Shown: positions 11,000 through 22,814 of the stretch, in pieces
How positions within the stretch are numbered: the first letter of the stretch is position 1
Layout: each line of letters starts with the position of its first letter
Source of the DNA: Camellia lanceoleosa
Taxonomy: Eukaryota; Streptophyta; Magnoliopsida; Ericales; Theaceae
NCBI GenBank assembly: GCA_025200525.1
Contig: CM045762.1
Coordinates: 87,424,717-87,488,716, forward strand
Reading direction: 5' to 3'
Length of the DNA: 64,000 bases
Made by a program: the position numbers and the translations under genes
Notes under the pieces: model-generated
What the model saw: only the letters and a program-made list of their open reading frames with translations
Told to the model about the DNA's origin: nothing
Databases searched by the model: none

Positions 11000-11690
11000 A
11001 TGTAACAATTAATTGAAATTAGCCAGCAATTTTGGTATTTTATACCAGTTTGGAATAATCTAACTTAGTCATTTTTATTTTTTATTTTTTGAATTTTTTG
11101 TTGTTAGTGAAATTTTATAAAACTATATCAAAAAAAAAAAAAAATCGGTTTGTAATGTGTGAACGAATTTAAAAAATGAATTTTTTAAAAAAAAAATCAA
11201 AAAAATTAATTATTTTTTACTTATTTTAAATTTTTTTTTAAAAATTTCAATTCATTTCATTGAGTAGAATTTAAAAGTCTGATATTTTTGGAAAAATTAA
11301 AAAAAAAAATTCACTAAAACTAAAAATAAACAAAAAAATTTACCAGAAAAGCAAACTCAAAATACTGACATAGGGATAACAAAATTACATAACACGATTA
11401 TATTTATTCTAACTTGATTTAAAATAAAAATAAAAAGTTTAAGAAAGTATTGATAAGATAGGACAAAGTATAGAGGTATGTAAGTTAAAACTATCAAGGT
11501 TAAGATAAAATATAAAATTATATCATTAAAATAGTTAAGTTTAAAGTCAAGAATTCACTTGCAAAACCCAAAAAATTCGAGTAAAGATCCTTTATAGTTG
11601 TAAGAAAAAATTCAATTCAATCAAAATAAAATTCTCAAAATTTTAAACCAAAACACATTTTTTAAACTTGTCGAATTCACCAAATTTATT
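11000..11690. other. AT-rich spacer with A and T runs
   Basis: Low-complexity A/T DNA without coding signs on either strand. Confidence 0.6.
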
Positions 11691-11699
11691 TGCGGTTGC

Positions 11700-11717
11700 T
11701 TTTTTTTTTTTTTTTTT

Positions 11718-11757
<40 letters not shown>

Positions 11758-11785
11758 TTTTTTTCGACGATCGAGGATCGGCGAG

Positions 11786-11841
<56 letters not shown>

Positions 11842-11853
11842 TTTTTTTTTTTT
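11700..11853. repeat. Long poly(T) tracts around a 30-bp GC-rich island
   Basis: T runs of 18, 35, 47 and about 15 bases are broken by a short CGACGATCGAGGATCGGCGAGC island (11764-11786). An open frame across them is only poly-Phe and is not a gene. They could be poly(A) tails of two retroposons on the - strand, or partly an assembly artefact. Confidence 0.75.
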
Positions 11854-12044
11854 GTTGGTTGGGTGTTGGTCAATTCAACAAAACTGGTTGGTCGTGGGGG
11901 TCCTCTCCTCCCGGTCCGAAATGTTGTTTTGATGAATTGGTGTAGTGCAATCTATAGTGCTTTTGTTGAGAGCATGCCACGTCAAAAGTAAGAGAAATAG
12001 AAGTTTGAGATTTCTTCTTTCAAAACGGCATCGTTTTGTTTTTT

Positions 12045-12404
12045 TTTCTTCACGTTTTTGTTTCTCTACACTATTTCCAAGCCCAACTGTTTTTTTCCCT
12101 TCACATTTTTGTTTCTCTGCACTCTATTTCCAAGCACAACAAACAAAAAATGGCAACAGAGAATAGAAGTGATGACTCCCACGATGTTCAACGAACAAAC
12201 GAGAGTACATTCCCAGATCTAAGAGAGCTCACCCTCCTCGGCAACCCATACTCCTTCTCTAGCGACATCCAACAACCCCCCAAATCTGACTAACTCCGAC
12301 GACCAGCCACCCCCCTTTTGCAGCCTAACCCCTTTGCACCTTTCTCCACCCACCTCTAGTACCACCTCAAGCCCTCTTCACTGTCGACACTAATCCTTTA
12401 CAAA
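12045..12404 (+). pseudogene. Small gene-like fragment, function unknown
   Basis: A CT-rich leader-like stretch contains a direct duplication of about 40 bp (12048-12085 and 12103-12142; core TTTTTGTTTCTCT, then ATTTCCAAGC). An ATG at 12150 in good context follows and opens 48 codons (ATENRSDDSHDV to IQQPPKSD) before a stop at 12291. This looks like a 5' leader plus first exon of a host gene or a captured fragment, but I do not recognise it. It is cut on its right by the hAT element at 12405. Confidence 0.3.
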
Positions 12405-13476
12405 CAGTGGTGGATTTAAAAGAGCGACTAGAGGGGTCATGTGCCCCCTTGGGGTTTGGATTTTTTATTTGAAAAATGATTGGTAACTCGAAAAAAGTGG
12501 CTCGATTTTGGCTTGAATCGCAAAACGATTCTTTTTTTTTTCTTCATTTTCTTTTTCTTCCTTTTCTTTCTTTCTTTTCTTCTTCTTCTTTGTTGAACAC
12601 AGAGAAGAACAGAGGGGAAGAGGAGGAGAGAGTGAGAAAGAGAGAGGAGAGGAGAGAAGGCCCTCACCTGTGCCTCTGCTGCCGCCGATCATCGTAGCAT
12701 CTCCGATCGTTGTAGCAGCTCCGATCGTCGCACCGCCGCAGCTCGTCGCAGCCCCGCCGGCCCCGCCTCCGACCCTGCCTCCTCTAGCCCGATTTTGATG
12801 GCCCCCTCCTTTCCAGTTCTCCTTCTTCCTCCTTCCTTCTCCTTCTTCTTCTCTTCTTCTTCTTCTTCTCCGAATTCGAGCCAAATTCGAGCCTCCGAAT
12901 TCGAGCTACGAATCGGAGTTGTTTTTATTTTATTTTAATACTTTACTATTTCATATACATATTTGAATGTTTCAATTAGTTGGTTGAAAAACCAAAAAGT
13001 CTAGTCAAGAGGAAGTTGGAGGATGAGAAGAATAGGCAAGATTCAGAAAACATTTCAAGACTTATTGATATACAAACCAAATTAATCTTACTATGATATG
13101 GCACGTATTAGATTATTAGTTATATTTGACATGTAAGATTTACCCTTCATATGTTATTTTACTATTAGTTGATAATATCACATATTAATAATGACGTGAT
13201 ATCACTATTTTATTGAATTTTTATTCAAATTTTGTACGAAAAAATTATTTTATCATTATATAATTTATTTTAAGACTTATATACACAGCTTTTTTTTTTC
13301 TTCTTTTTTTTTAATTTTTTATTATCCGTGATACACTAGTTAGTTACAAGTTACATTATCTTTTTGATTTTTTTTTAAATCAATTATAAAAATTTATGTA
13401 AAATATTTGTGTAACAATTTTTTAAATTGTAATTAATAAGAGTCCTTAAAGATTTATTTTTCTGACTCCACCACTG
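12405..13476. mobile_element. Non-autonomous hAT-like element, copy 1
   Basis: The termini CAGTGGTGGA and TCCACCACTG form a perfect 10-bp inverted repeat. Flanking 8-mers are TTTACAAA (12397-12404) and TTTGCAAG (13477-13484), a target duplication with two transitions. The right 500 bp is clearly homologous to the element at 39421-40086 (shared TTTGACATGTAAGATT-like and TTATTTTATCATTATATAAT blocks). This copy also carries about 400 bp of CT-rich and then GC-rich DNA (12530-12900) absent from copy 2. No transposase. Confidence 0.78.
12530..12930. other. CT/GC-rich insert within hAT copy 1
   Basis: A polypyrimidine stretch, then a GC-rich block (12660-12800, repeated CCGATC and GTCGCA words), then more CT repeats. 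Open frames across it on the - strand are Arg/Glu/Gly low complexity. It may be captured host DNA. I cannot name a source. Confidence 0.45.
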
Positions 13477-14104
13477 TTTGCAAGGATGTGCAGAGACAAC
13501 GATTGATTTTGAGAAAGAGAGTGAAAAAGATCGCACTCTCACATTGCGATTTTGAGAAAAAGAGTGAGCATGTGAGTAAGGGTGGCGGAGGATGGAAGAG
13601 TGACAAAGGAAGTCAAGAACGCAGCGGGAGAGGCAGCGATGCAAAGAGAAGTTGAATTTAGGGGATTGGGTAGAGAGAAGAGGTAGATCTAGAAGGTTGT
13701 TAGGAAGGGTGGAGATGTCACCGAAGGAGATGTTGATGGCAACCAAGGTGGAAGGGACAGGAAAGGGAAAGGGAAAGGAAAATGAGATGAGGAAAAGGAT
13801 GGGTTGGAGGCAACCAGCAATGGAACATGCTAGAGAATAAGAAAAGCTTATCGGTACTTCTATACCTTCTCTCACTATTTTTTTTTTTATTATTTTATTT
13901 TTAAGTGTGCATCAAAACTATGTCGTTTTAGTACACTAAAAGAAACACTACAACTCAAGCACTACTGAGAATCTAAAATCGAATAATCTTACCCTACCAT
14001 CCTATCTATGTACTACTATTATAAAAGTATGAAGAGTTTGCATGTTTTTTACTTTTTTTAAATTCTAATTTTACTCTCTCAAATTTATTATATTTTCTAA
14101 TGCT
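13477..14104. other. Purine-rich spacer, no gene assigned
   Basis: 13490-13840 is GA-rich with a 62-codon frame (13652-13840) of low-complexity Lys/Glu/Gly. I see no family resemblance. It could be the far side of the fragment interrupted by hAT copy 1. Confidence 0.4.
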
Positions 14105-14226
14105 GTGTTTGGTTGGGGGATTTGGGGAGGGATTTGAAAAGGAAAAGGGAAAAGGTGTGTGAAACTAGGTGAAATGTAATTCCCTTTAACTTTCCAAATC
14201 CCTCATCAAATCCCCCAACCAAACAC
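14105..14226. mobile_element. Small foldback MITE
   Basis: The left end GTGTTTGGTTGGGGGATTTG is the exact reverse complement of the right end (CAAATCCCCCAACCAAACAC). A second matching GAGGGATTTG block lies inside. The whole 122-bp unit can fold on itself. The termini match the GTTTGG type common in plant MITEs. Confidence 0.75.
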
Positions 14227-16550
14227 AACGTAAAAGTCATGAAGAGTCCTATATAAACCAACTATTTTTTTATTTTCCAAGAAACCTATATAAATATAAA
14301 CAAACTGTCTCCCTTCTTACCAAAAAAAAAAAAAAAAAGTCTCCATATTTTTTACATTGATGATAATTGAAAATAAAAAATAATTACTATTTCTTATTTC
14401 TTATTTCTTGTGTCTGCTTCTATACTGATTCATAATATTTACAATTATCCATCATGGATCAAATCACTGTAAATAATTTTGGTTGAATCTTAAAGTTGTA
14501 TGCATTCAGTGTTATCTTTATACATTTTCTTTTTGTTTAAATTATGTTTTATGAACTGTAATATTTTACATGATACTTTAATAACCAATGTATAATGTCA
14601 AAATTCTAAATAAGAAATACTTTCGTCGGTTTTACTTTTTAAATCTGTTTTTCAATTTTTGATTTTTCATATTTTCTTAGTTTTAGTGATTAAAGATACC
14701 GGAATTTCTTCATATTTTATATTTAAATTATACTTTTACATAAAAATCTAATATCTAATAATTTAAATAGAATTTAAAAGTAAAATATTGGTAAAAAAAT
14801 TTATAAATTCAAACATGTACTAATTTTTTATTATATATATTTTTTGTTATTATTATTTAATATTAATAATTTTTTTCCAAAAAAGAATACACGAAAAATT
14901 ATTTTCTAAGTATATTTAGATTAAGTGAATCTAACTCTAAAAGTAAAATTAAAAAATAAAAAAGTATTAAATTAAGTGAGTCTAAAAAGAAAATAAAGTG
15001 GTCAAAAAAAAAAAAAAAACAGTGTCAAAGACAAAAAAAAAAAAAAAAAAAATGAAAACTAAAAAATTCAAAACAATCAAAAACAAACCAAGCCAAACAC
15101 TATAAGCTTCTCTTCTCTTTTTTTTTCTTTTTTTTAAAAAAAGAAAAATCTTTCTTCACTAATCTCTAATTTTACATAAATTACTCACAATTTTTTTTTC
15201 AATTTTTATGTGAATTTAATAATCTAATTAAAAAGTTATGCATACACACAAAAATGTAACATTAAACATTTACATTACAACTAACTATTTAATTATAAAT
15301 AATTAACTTCTCATTGTTACCTGTATTATATTGTTACAAAAGATTTCACATATTACTTTTGTGATATCTTATATATGTCAATGTCTACATATAAATATAT
15401 ATATATATAATGTAAATTTATATATGTTACTATATTCATACATTGTCAATCTGTAATGCTATATTATCATCAGATATTTTAATTTGTAACATGTATCATT
15501 TAGTAATATAGTTATATTTGCTAGGAAAAAATTGGTAAATTATGTATTATTCTCCTATCAATTTATGTTCAATACACACATATATATATATATATATACA
15601 TATCATATAAACAAGTGTTTACAACAAACACTTTCAATAACAAATCAAGATTTTGCAAAACATCTCCATCACGACAATAATTGTACCTTTTTCCCCCTCA
15701 CATAAAAAATAACATTATTAAGGGAAAATAGATTTTAAAATTCATAATAATATGATATCGCCTTAAACTCTTACTCATTAAAATATTTTATTACAATGAG
15801 TTATAATTGTGAGTAAGAAAAAAAATAAGAAGATTGTGAAACAAAAATTACAGAAGATCTATTGAAACATGATCTCTAAGCAAAGTTAGACGAGTTGAAG
15901 CAGGAATTGTCTTATCTGTTATGAAATTCAAGAAAAACAATATACATCATGCACACATTTTAGTCAAATTACAAGGAAAAAAAATTAAATGATGCCCAAA
16001 TATTATCACAACAACTCAATGATGTAAAAAGTAAATACATCAAATAAAAAATTTTGATCAATATTTATCATATGCTGATTACTTATAGATGACATAATAA
16101 ATTATGTAACTTGACAGTTTTATGAAAGTGACTCTGCAAATAATTATAAGTATGGATCTATAAAATTACGAAAATAATTATGAAATTCATATATCGATCG
16201 AAATATTAAACTACAATATCATTATATTTTATTAAAAAAACTATTCTATATTTTCTATATAAATGAAAATATACTAAGAACTAATGTTATTATTTTCATT
16301 ATGCAAGATATTCGTATTATAGGAAACGAGACTCAATAACTCTTGATGTATAAAAATATATTACATATTAATATTAATACATTTTTACACCAATAATATG
16401 CAAATAATATGCAATAGTAGGTTCAATAAATTTGTATTATGAGATCAACTATTAAACAAAATTGTATAATTACGCAAATAATTTCATGCTTTCAATTGTA
16501 TTAAGGTACGGATTATGAAAAATTGAAGTGGAAAGTTGATAGAAAAAGAT
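14227..16550. other. AT-rich gene-free stretch
   Basis: Over 2.3 kb of A/T-rich DNA with poly(A) runs (14322-14338, 15003-15020, 15031-15051), a (TA)n run near 15398-15412 and another at 15580-15600. No credible coding region, RNA gene or repeat structure was seen. Confidence 0.6.
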
Positions 16551-16804
16551 TGGGAAAATTACATTTATCCCCCTCGAGGTTTAGCTAAATTATAGATATC
16601 CCCTAAAGTTTGAGAAATTACAGATACCCCCTTGAGGTTTATATTTTCATAACAAATTAGGGGGTAATTTGTTATGAAAATATAAACATCAGGGGACAAT
16701 TTGTTATGAAAATAAAAACCTTAGGGGGATATTTGTAATTTCTCAAATCTCAAGGGGTATCTATAATTTAGCTAAACCTCGAAGGAGGTATATGTAATTT
16801 GCCC
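16551..16804. mobile_element. Foldback MITE, nearly palindromic over 254 bp
   Basis: The left arm (GGGAAAATTACAT, then CTCGAGGTTTAGCTAAATTATAG and so on) is mirrored by the right arm ending ATGTAATTTGCCC. The arms are about 110 bp with several mismatches. Internal repeats of AACAAATTAGGGGG/CAATTTGTTATGAAAAT lie at the centre. No coding capacity. Confidence 0.78.
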
Positions 16805-17090
16805 AAAAATATTTGTGTAATACTATATATTTAAAGGACCTGTTTATTATTTTATTGTGATAAGATTGTGAAATCAATAATCTAGGTATAAATTAATATT
16901 TATGTTTATAAAATTTCTTATTTATCATTTAAATGCTTCAGCCGAATATGTATTCCTTTTTTACTTAGTTATATTTTGGATACAGATCAATTTACCCATA
17001 CAAGTCTCCATACCTTGTGTATAAATATATATATCATATATATCATATACCAATTTAAGAGACACATATAATTACAATACTAATAATTGA
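16805..17090. other. AT-rich spacer
   Basis: No gene or clear repeat. A TATATATCATATATATCATATA stretch lies at about 17024-17048. Confidence 0.55.
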
Positions 17091-17175
17091 TGAAAAATCA
17101 TATATAATGTGCATTGTGTGTGCCAACCACTAATATTAAAAAGAAGTGATGGTAAAGGATGTTATGAGGCGAGGT
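17091..17175 (+). repeat. Flanking direct repeat, left copy
   Basis: About 85 bp matching 19672-19761 (shared ATTAAAAAGAAGTGATGGTA, then AAGGATGTTATGAGGCG). It ends exactly where the TGTCACGTCCC element begins. Confidence 0.85.
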
Positions 17176-19266
17176 TGTCACGTCCCAAAATTTTGGACAA
17201 TTAAATATTAAATTAGGACTAAACCCTAATCAATATTCTATCATCCAAATCTTAAAGGTGAAACAAAATCTAAACATTCTCGTCTCCATAAGGTTTAAAT
17301 AATTTCCATGCTCAAAAGATAACAAGGGATTAAATAAATAATAATAATTAATAAACGCCAACCAAACTATTCATCATAGATTTATAACTATCTAATACCT
17401 CCAACATTAAAGTAGCAATAACTAGTCAAAACAACTTAAATAATGTAACATTGCAAACCATGCTAAATTATCAAAATACTAAGATCATAAAAAAATAATA
17501 AATACATAAACTAATATCAACCTTAAACTCAAGAAAACCAAAAGAAGTCCAAAAGACACATCCTACGATCATAGTTATTTCTTCTCACCACCATAGTCCC
17601 AACTAATCCTACAAAGGAAGCTCGGCTGCGCTCAAACAGAACGCACCCGAGTTGCCAAAAGACAAAACGGGTCAGTATACAGGTATATTGGTATGAATAC
17701 AAGATTTAACACCCACATGTCCACCAGACACAAACAAAAATATATTTAATTCTTATTACGGGACAAGACAAGTAGTTTCATCCGCACCGAGACGAATAGG
17801 TAGTTTATTGAGATATGATGATATTTAGTTTCTTACTCGTACACAACAAAATATAAATTCAGTATAAAATAAACAAAATAGAAATAAAAATATAGTGGGT
17901 CAGCCCTGCATAAAAAGTTAATAAGACCCACTATCCTGCAAAAAAATAAAGTTAGTATAATTTAATCATAAGTAACTTACTAAAGAAGTATCAAAATACA
18001 CTGTTTCATACTTAAATAATTTGAATTGATCAAAACTCAAAGAACAAAAGTTGTACAGAATCAAATTTTATAAGAGACAAAATAAACGAATTTAGTAGAA
18101 ACTAAACAGGTTAAGAGAAAAATTGGATAAAAAACCTAGACGGAATTCAACCGAAAAATTTGAAATTGAAAACGAACAGAAACTGCCCTAAGATGATTTT
18201 TTTCAGAAAAGTTCAAAACACGAAAAGTATGCAGAATAATGTTTTACTTCAGTTTGTGCGAAACCAATGAAAATGAGCTCATTTCGTGGATTAAAATTGC
18301 ATCTAAAATCTGCATTGGTAAAACAAATAAAAACTATTGTAATCAAAATCATCCGATTATAAGTTCCAATCGATCTTTCTAGTAAAAAGTTAAAACACAA
18401 AAATTATCTAGAATCATGTATACATGCCTCTGTTCAAATTTTATAATTTATCGAGATCGTTTATTATTTTTCAAGATGTACAAAGCAATACAATTCACAC
18501 TATAACAAAAAACTCATATTTAATTTTTTGTACCTTAACACCACCACTTCGGCCCTTCACTTCCGGCCTATACATATATCCCATGTCCCTCTCGTATGCC
18601 TAACACCGCTCTGAAGCCAAACTTGCACGAGGATATCGTCCCGAGTTTGACCCACACTACCCGAATGGTTAGCATAGACGTACGCACGTAAATCAAAACA
18701 TTCGTCTACTCATGAAAACGGGGCAACAATATATATACACTATCTCTCATCTACCCATGAGAACAAACATAATAATGCCAAGCCTAAGGCATTTAAATAA
18801 ATATCATAATTCTTACTTTTTTTTATACACTCTTTCTCACCAACACTCAAATAAAATAACAATTCATGAAGTCATTGTAGAGTATAAAGAATTTATCTAT
18901 GGGTTCTAAATTTATTTTAATTTCATATATCCATGAGTGTGATTACAACCATAAAATAAATCCATATAAAAATCCTAAACATGGCATACACAATTAATCA
19001 AAATAATTAAAATCAATCCATCATCTATATGCAAATACAACATCAAATAAATAAAAATAACGAATTAAACATAAATCAACAGAAGTAAGTTTTACACTCA
19101 CAATTATTTTTAAAGATCAAAAAATTATTTAAAAAATTAATAGAACTACCAAAATAAAACCCCACTATTTTCTTTCTCCAATTTTTCCTTTCTCTCTTGA
19201 TTTCTCAGTCTCTCTCTCTGCTTATGATTCCAACACAAAGTGACTCTCACTTTTTTTTTGTTTGAT

Positions 19267-19304
<38 letters not shown>

Positions 19305-19671
19305 TCCTCCTACTGCTGCTGAGGGTAAATCTTTCACAAAAAGTGATTAAACTTTTCTTTTTTTTATGTGCAAGTGCTTATGCATGCAACACAAAAAAGG
19401 TGTGTAAAGTGAAAATATAAGTATAAAGTGTAAGTGTAACTTAGGTCTATTATAGTATATTTAATTGACCATTATATTTATATCTTACACATATAAGATA
19501 AATACAATGTACATAAATATAAATATAATATATATTTTATCAATATATAATCATATATCTACACAATTAATAAAATTACAAATAAAATAATAATAATAAT
19601 AATAATAATAATAAGTAAGTAACGACTTACGAAAACTTAAGATCGCTACGGAGGCAATTTGGAGAGAAGGG
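17176..19671 (-). mobile_element. Gene-less TGTNAC element, copy a (diverged)
   Basis: Begins TGTCACGTCCC. It has a CT microsatellite in a leader-like position near its far end (19269-19301). A block at 18540-18690 (TTCGGCCCTTCACTTCC, then CCCGAGTTTGACCC) resembles in layout the conserved middle block of copies d and e. The GTGAGC signature is weak (about 17668) and the palindrome cluster is absent. No convincing coding region. The strand is given in the leader-to-terminal-block direction used for its relatives. The right end is set by the flanking repeat. Confidence 0.5.
19269..19301. repeat. (CT)n microsatellite
   Basis: About 16 uninterrupted CT units within copy a of the gene-less family, in the CT-rich leader-like zone also seen in copies c, d and h. 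Confidence 0.9.
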
Positions 19672-19766
19672 AATGAAAAATCACATATACTGTGCATTGC
19701 GTGTATATACTGTGCATTGCGTGTATTAAAAAGAAGTGATGGTAAAGGATGTTATGAGGCGTGGTT
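19672..19766 (+). repeat. Flanking direct repeat, right copy with internal 20-bp duplication
   Basis: Repeats 17091-17175, but the unit ATATACTGTGCATTGCGTGT occurs twice in tandem here. It starts where copy a ends. Confidence 0.85.
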
Positions 19767-19797
19767 AATTATTATTATTATTTTGAGGCAGGGTGTT

Positions 19798-19820
19798 GGG
19801 GGGGGGGGGGGGGGGGGGGG
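19798..19820. repeat. G23 homopolymer
   Basis: Twenty-three consecutive G in otherwise AT-rich DNA, just right of the flanking repeat. It may form a G-quadruplex on this strand, or its length may be misassembled. Confidence 0.85.
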
Positions 19821-19864
19821 TGTTTTCAAGTTTGTATTAGTTAATTTTGTAGATTGGATAGTAT

Positions 19865-20176
19865 TGTTAGACTTGTGAGATTTATTATGCATTTTATTTT
19901 GATAATTCGAATCGTTTAATGTGTAGAACTTATCGAATATTTTATTTTTGTAATAAATCACGTTGATCGGATATCAATAGTTACTTGATCGGATTATATT
20001 TTTGTCAATAATTTATTTTAAAAATTATATTTATTGTTGATAGAAATTTGATCCGATCAAATAACTATCAATATCCAATCAACGTTATTTTTTACAGGGA
20101 TAAAGTACTCATCAAGTTCTAAATATTAAACGATTCCGATTATCGAAATAAGATCCGTGGTAAACTCTCATAGAGC
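19865..20176. mobile_element. Foldback MITE with about 140-bp arms
   Basis: The left arm (TTATTTTGATAATTCGAATC, then GATCGGATATCAATAGTTAC and ATAATTTATTTT) pairs with the right arm (AAAAATTATATTTATTG, then GATCAAATAACTATCAATAT and CGATTATCGAAATAAG). The centre is at about 20020. A related single arm is at 9960-10200. Confidence 0.7.
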
Positions 20177-21651
20177 TCGTTTGGGAAGTTAGGTTTGAGA
20201 CTTTTTTGTCTAAAATAATCACATAAAAAAAAAACTTAATAAGACAAAATATCACATCCAATCTATAATCATTACATTTTTTCTTTCATAAAAATCAAAA
20301 AAATCAAAAAATTCATTCTAAACAAGACTTTTTAATCTTAAGATAAAATAACTAAAAAAAAATTTTAAAAAATTAAAAAATTAACTCACTTCACAAATAA
20401 ATCGATAGACTCAGCAATATATTCCAGTTCAATGTCGGACTGAAGAGAAAGCTGGCCCAAAAAACAAAAAAAAAAAACTTGAGGCCACGTGACGTGGCAA
20501 TCTCGCTCACCCTGACCGAAAAAAAAGAAAAAGTTGAAAAATCCCGCACTCCAACCTACCCCAGTTGTCACCACTTGCCCGTGTTGATCTGGTACCGACT
20601 TTGTTCAAGGTCGTGTTCAAAAAATAAATAAAAATAATAATAATAATAAAAATAATAAATAAACTGAAAAATAATAAATGGCTTTGCTATTGGGATAATG
20701 GTAATTTTTCTTTCTTTTTTTTTTGGGTTTATTTTTATTTTTATTTTTTTAAACTATTATTATTTTATTAGATGAATTACGAATATATCTCTTGAGGATT
20801 GGTTAAACATAGATTATCCCATGAGTTTTTGAAAATTATATCCCGCGTTTTTGAAAATTATATCACACCTTTTAAGTTTTTAATCACATAACAATTGATT
20901 TCTTTTATTAATAAATTATCAAATAATCAACATTTTTTAACGATATCAGAAATATATTTCAATTAAAAATTCATATAATTTTATTGTTGTATTAATTTTA
21001 TTTTTTCTATTAATTCTATTAAATAAAAAATTCTAATAAAGGGAATATTTTTTATCTCTAAAATTACAAGGAATAATTTATATTTTAAGTAAATCTTAGC
21101 GATATATTTATAATTTACCTTATCTTTTAAATTCTTCAAATATAAATTTTGTTAGTATATTTAGAATTAGAAAGAAATTAATATAGTTAAAAAGTTAAAA
21201 GGCGAAAAGTCATACAAAAGAAAATCAAATTTCCTTCTTATTGTGGCTACTTTTTACACATTCGTATATTCGACTGAAGACAATCAGCTCAAATCAGTAA
21301 CAATTAATGCCTAATTTAATGGATAATGCTATGGTGCACACCTTTAAATGCGAGTTATGATATTTGTAAGTTTGATTATCACAAATATTATAATTTAATC
21401 CTATGAGAATCCTAACTAAAAAACAAAATGAGTTATTTATAACCAAAATAATATCATAATCAACATCACAATAAATCATAACTAACATAACAATAGGTCA
21501 CAACTAAAAATCACAAAAATCATAACTACGGGTACATATGGTGCATAAAGGGAATGTGTACCATGGAATTTCTATCTAAGTGTCTATGATAAGTAACAAA
21601 TCATACATACATATATGTAATTTGTGAACCTATCTTGTTTGAAAATTATTT
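20177..21651. other. AT-rich spacer; a weak inverted repeat and one composite G-box
   Basis: No gene. 20772-21120 has loosely inverted ends (GAATTACGAATATATCTC versus GATATATTTATAATTTACC) and may be an old MITE. The 20400-20600 part is less AT-rich and contains the CACGTG site listed separately. Confidence 0.5.
20485..20498. promoter_or_regulatory. Composite G-box/ABRE-like site
   Basis: CCACGTGACGTGGC holds two overlapping ACGT cores, a classic target of plant bZIP factors in ABA- or light-responsive promoters. No gene start is visible nearby, so function is unproven. It could be a promoter remnant. Confidence 0.35.
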
Positions 21652-22269
21652 TGTCACGACCAAAACTCGCTCCTATAAGTTTAGCGACGTAACCGGTTAG
21701 TAATCATTGGATTACCAAAGGTCTCTTAATAGAATAACATATAGTTAAGGGCTGCAGAAGCAAATATACAAAATATACATAGTCCATTGAGCTGTAAAAA
21801 TATACATGGGACAAATAATTTAAAAACTTTTATAAACTTACGAGTGACGTCAAAAGATAAAATATTTACACGTCACTCCATGAACATATTATCAAAGATT
21901 TTGCCCAAAAATCAAAAGAAACAAAGTCTAGTACATTCACAAAAATAGCCACTAAACTTGACTTAATTCGGAACCTCCTCGGGAGGCACAAAGGTTAGTT
22001 GACAAAAACTGAGATGCCAGGTTCTCAACTCTAAGCTTGGTCACTTGCCTGATTACCTACATGCATAATATAAATAGTGAGCGGAAGCCCAATGAATAAT
22101 AATAAAGGATATAATGAATGAAGTCCATACCAGATTCAGAAATCAGATACATATTTATATTCAGATCATATACAGAAATCAAAGTTTATACTTATTCATA
22201 TGTGATACATCCATTAGTGCTAACAGAGTAGATATGGAACAGATGCAGAACATATGGTGGTTATGAATA

Positions 22270-22425
22270 ACCAGTTCCACAAGAGAACCTCCAGATCCGG
22301 GTAACAGATGACAGATATGCTGAGCTCCATAATGGAACCTTTGGTACGGGTAACAGAGTGTAGACATATTAAGTTCCATGATGGAACCTCCGATACCAGG
22401 TAACAGCTAACAGATATCACATGAT
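22270..22425. repeat. Minisatellite, about 50-bp unit, three copies
   Basis: Units of the form GGAACCTCCAGATCCGGGTA, then ACAGATGACAGATAT, then GAGCTCCATAAT recur three times with changes, inside copy b. Overlapping open frames on the - strand arise from it and are not genes. Confidence 0.7.
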
Positions 22426-22814
22426 GTTAAGGATACCACGAATACATTGTCAGAAATCAGAAGATCATTCATTGTACAGAACATAACATTCCAGAAAATA
22501 GATCTTATTTCATTATACAGAAAATAAATAAAGTGGAACATAGCTTTACTAAGTTATTACTCACAGTTGGCTTCGGGTGCAGATAGACAGAGCAGACTAA
22601 TCAAACGGTTTACGGCACGTGACCTACATTAACACATAACAAATACACATTTGAAATGTACGTTGGAATATATCTAATTCATTACGTTCTACTCATAGTG
22701 TGTTCCTACACATTACCCTCATTATTATGCCTTGAACTTGGCCTAAAAATGTCTAGGATGGAATGAAGATGCAAAAATGCATTTGAAAACACTTGACTGA
22801 ATTTTTTGAAAATA

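Noticed and set aside
11690..11932. 80-codon poly-Phe frame
   Set aside because: It is a translation of T homopolymers.
12465..12884. 139-codon Arg/Gly-rich - frame
   Set aside because: Low-complexity translation of CT and GC repeats inside a hAT element.
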